Position numbers and translations under genes: made by a program. A DNA stretch of 7,852 nt from JBDIAR01 sp039812545. GTDB lineage: Bacteria > Actinomycetota > Actinomycetes > Actinomycetales > Dermatophilaceae. This document shows, in pieces, positions 5,974 to 7,852 of this stretch. The notes beneath the pieces are model-generated. The model had not been told where the DNA came from. It made no database searches and worked only from the letters and a program-made list of their open reading frames with translations. Positions within the stretch are counted from its first letter, which is position 1, and the number at the start of each line of letters is the position of its first letter. The stretch is taken from contig JBDIAR010000158.1 in assembly GCA_039812545.1 (NCBI GenBank), forward strand, positions 1 to 7,852. The letters are read 5' to 3'.

Positions 5974-6705
5974 GTGACCGCCCCACGAGCAACGCACAGC
6001 CCGGCAACAGCCGGCCGCGTCCTCATCGTCGAGGACGAGGTGTCCCTGGCCGAGATGGTCACCGCCTACCTCGAGCGAGCAGGCTTCGAGACCCACGCCG
6101 TGCACTCCGGGACCGACGCGGTCGCCGCAGCCCGCACCCTGCACCCCGACGTCGTCGTCCTCGACCTCGGCCTGCCCGGGCTGGACGGTGTCGAGGTCTG
6201 CCGCCAGATCCGCACCTTCACCGACTGCTACGTCATCATGACCACAGCACGCACCGACGAGGTCGACACGCTCATCGGGCTCTCGGTCGGCGCGGACGAC
6301 TACCTCGCCAAGCCGTTCAGCCTCCGTGAGATGACCGCCCGGGTCCAGACCATGATGCGGCGGCCACGAACTCCGGCTGCCACCTCCGAGGAGCTGAGCA
6401 ACGGAACCCGGTCGTTCGGGACCCTTCAGGTCGATCCTGTCGGCCACGAGGTCCGTCTCGACGGCGAGCCCGTGGCACTGACCCCCACCGAACGTGACCT
6501 CCTCATCACCCTGGCATCCCGCCCAACCATGGCGTTCACCCGCCGCCAGCTCATCGACGAGGTCTGGGGCGGCGGCTGGGTCGGCGACGAACACCTCGTC
6601 GATGTCCACGTGGCCCACCTGCGACGCAAGCTCGGTGACGACCCCGACGCCGGCCGCTTCGTCACCACCGTCCGAGGCGTGGGGTACCGAATGGGCAAGG
6701 GATGA
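5974..6705 (+). CDS. OmpR/PhoB-family response regulator, probable copper-responsive activator
   Basis: This is a 243-residue cytoplasmic DNA-binding regulator. The receiver domain (about 15-128) has the acidic pocket E20-D21-E22, phosphoacceptor D64 in VVLDLGLPG, T90 and K113 in LAKPF. A linker (about 130-146) leads to a winged-helix output domain (about 147-240), with LTPTERDLL before the recognition region and HVAHLRRKLGDD followed by VRGVGYRM, the classic OmpR-family ending. The start is a GTG at 5974. No good ribosome site precedes it (only a G-run right against the codon and GGGTGA further off), so the message may be leaderless or weakly translated. No later start would keep the receiver whole. 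It overlaps its partner kinase by ATGA and faces the copper operon, which makes that operon the likely target along with its own genes. The name copR would fit by analogy but is not assigned. Confidence 0.95.
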   Translation: MTAPRATHSPATAGRVLIVEDEVSLAEMVTAYLERAGFETHAVHSGTDAVAAARTLHPDVVVLDLGLPGLDGVEVCRQIRTFTDCYVIMTTARTDEVDTLIGLSVGADDYLAKPFSLREMTARVQTMMRRPRTPAATSEELSNGTRSFGTLQVDPVGHEVRLDGEPVALTPTERDLLITLASRPTMAFTRRQLIDEVWGGGWVGDEHLVDVHVAHLRRKLGDDPDAGRFVTTVRGVGYRMGKG

Positions 6706-7829
6706 CAACCAGAGACACCAATCCACGCACGCGAGGCCTGACCAGCCGACTCCTCCTCGGCCAGGCCATCGTCCTGGTCGCCGGCGCCCTGACGACAGGC
6801 CTGGTCGCCGCCGTCGTCGGCCCACCGCTCTTCCACGACCACCTGCTCCAAGCCGGTCACGCGGAGAACTCCCCCGAGCTCATCCACATCGAGATGGCCT
6901 ACCGAGATGCGTCCTTCCTCTCCCTCGGCCTCGGCCTGATCATCTCTCTAGCGGCTGCTGGCGCCGTCTCATGGCTTCTCGCCAAGCGGATCCGCCAACC
7001 GTTGACCACACTGACCTGGGCCGCACGCGAGCTCTCCAGAGGGCACTACTCCACCCGTGTCCCAGACATCGGGTCCAACACCGAGCTCGAGACACTCGGC
7101 GAAGCGTTCAACCACATGGCGGCCCAGCTCGAAGGAGTCGAGGCCACCCGCCGTCGCATGCTCGCCGACCTGGCCCACGAGCTGAGGACCCCCATCGCCA
7201 CCGTTGCCGCCTACCACGAAGCCCTGCACGACGGTGTCACCAAGCTCGGCCCCGAGAGCCAACACGCACTAGCCGAGCAAACCCAACGGCTGACCCGACT
7301 CGCCAACGACATCGACGCCGTATCCAGCGCGGAAGAAGGACGACTCAACCTCAGCCTCGAGCCGATGCGGGTCTCCGACCTCATGTGGCGCGCCGGCGAG
7401 AACATGCGAGAGCTGTACCGCGAAGCCAATGTCAACCTCGCCATCGAAGAACAAGCCGCAGCAGGACTCACCATCAACGTCGACCGACAACGGATCGGCC
7501 AGGTCCTGGACAACCTCCTGACCAACGCACTGCGACACACACCCGCCGGCGGCATCGTCGTCCTGACCTGCGCACGCTCAGACGACGAGATCAACCTCAT
7601 CGTGAACGACAACGGCGCCGGCATCGCCGCCGACCACCTCCCCCACCTCTTCGAGCGCTTCTACCGCGCAGACCCATCCCGCTCACGCAGCGACCACACC
7701 GGATCAGGGATCGGGCTGACCATCAGCAAGGCCATCACCGACGCACACGGAGGCACCATCCGCGCCCAGAGCCCCGGAGAAGGCCAAGGGTCCACCTTCA
7801 TCGTCACCCTCCCACTGATCAACAACTGA
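6702..7829 (+). CDS. HAMP-domain sensor histidine kinase, partner of the adjacent regulator
   Basis: This is a 375-residue membrane kinase. Helix 1 (about 16-40) and helix 2 (about 71-93) enclose a short extracytoplasmic loop (41-70) with H45, H47, H53, H62, M65 and several acidic residues, a plausible metal-sensing site. HAMP follows (about 93-146), then HisKA with phosphoacceptor H159 in DLAHELRTP, and a complete ATPase domain: N-box N271 to N275 with H279, G1 box D303-N-G-A-G307, F-box LFERFYRAD 316-324 and G2 box G334-S-G-I-G338-L. All catalytic boxes are intact, so it should be active. The ATG overlaps the regulator stop (ATGA), indicating coupled translation at matched levels. The ligand cannot be read from sequence; copper is inferred from the facing operon and the His/Met-containing loop. 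The gene ends 23 bases before the window edge and no terminator is visible in that remainder. Confidence 0.95.
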   Translation: MTTRDTNPRTRGLTSRLLLGQAIVLVAGALTTGLVAAVVGPPLFHDHLLQAGHAENSPELIHIEMAYRDASFLSLGLGLIISLAAAGAVSWLLAKRIRQPLTTLTWAARELSRGHYSTRVPDIGSNTELETLGEAFNHMAAQLEGVEATRRRMLADLAHELRTPIATVAAYHEALHDGVTKLGPESQHALAEQTQRLTRLANDIDAVSSAEEGRLNLSLEPMRVSDLMWRAGENMRELYREANVNLAIEEQAAAGLTINVDRQRIGQVLDNLLTNALRHTPAGGIVVLTCARSDDEINLIVNDNGAGIAADHLPHLFERFYRADPSRSRSDHTGSGIGLTISKAITDAHGGTIRAQSPGEGQGSTFIVTLPLINN

Positions 7830-7852
7830 CGACCAGCGAACCCCGGCTTAGA

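Noticed and set aside
4433..5977. 514-codon open frame on the plus strand
   Set aside because: It lies opposite the multicopper oxidase and SHOCT genes and crosses the divergent region. Its translation is Arg/Gly/Val/Asp-rich with no domain, while the minus strand carries full catalytic motifs, export signals and ribosome sites.
5665..6825. 386-codon open frame on the minus strand
   Set aside because: It is antisense to the response regulator, whose receiver and winged-helix motifs are complete. It also overlaps the SHOCT gene in another frame. It is a GC-rich shadow.
330..7829. A wholly new defence or mobile system
   Set aside because: All seven genes fit a copper efflux, oxidation and sensing module. 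No nuclease, integrase, transposase, CRISPR or toxin-antitoxin feature is visible.

Overview
This is high-GC DNA with codon use and gene families typical of an actinobacterium. The mix of high GC, Tat/lipobox export signals and strong AGGAGG-type ribosome sites fits a Micrococcales-like genome, but the sequence does not fix a genus. The window is a compact copper homeostasis and resistance locus: an efflux and oxidation operon on the minus strand, and a divergent two-component regulatory pair on the plus strand.

Layout. Bases 1-272 hold no gene I can support. A perfect 15-bp inverted repeat at 273-311 ends the minus-strand operon. Reading that operon in its direction of transcription (right to left): a Met-rich, one-helix SHOCT protein (5804-5574); a Tat-exported lipoprotein multicopper oxidase (5536-4028); a BNR/Asp-box beta-propeller lipoprotein whose ATG overlaps the oxidase stop (4031-3108); a two-helix Met/Cys-rich small membrane protein (3014-2775); and a Cu(I)-type P1B-1 ATPase (2696-330) that has a His-rich tail, a YHS domain and a heavy-metal-binding domain at its N terminus in place of the usual CxxC HMA domain. 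Bases 5805-5973 are the divergent control region. On the plus strand an OmpR-family response regulator (5974-6705) and its HAMP/HisKA sensor kinase (6702-7829) overlap by ATGA.

How the parts probably work together (inference from families and order): the kinase, with a short His-rich external loop, senses metal outside the membrane. The regulator binds a tandem-repeat site in the divergent region and turns on the operon. The ATPase moves Cu(I) out of the cytoplasm and the oxidase converts Cu(I) to less permeant Cu(II) at the cell surface. The propeller lipoprotein and the two small Met/His/Cys-rich membrane proteins have no settled function and are the most interesting parts. No CsoR-type repressor, CopZ chaperone, transposase, tRNA, rRNA or CRISPR array is visible. 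The overall plan resembles the CopRS/multicopper oxidase/P-type ATPase copper cluster of Corynebacterium glutamicum, so the system is probably a variant of a known theme rather than a wholly new one.
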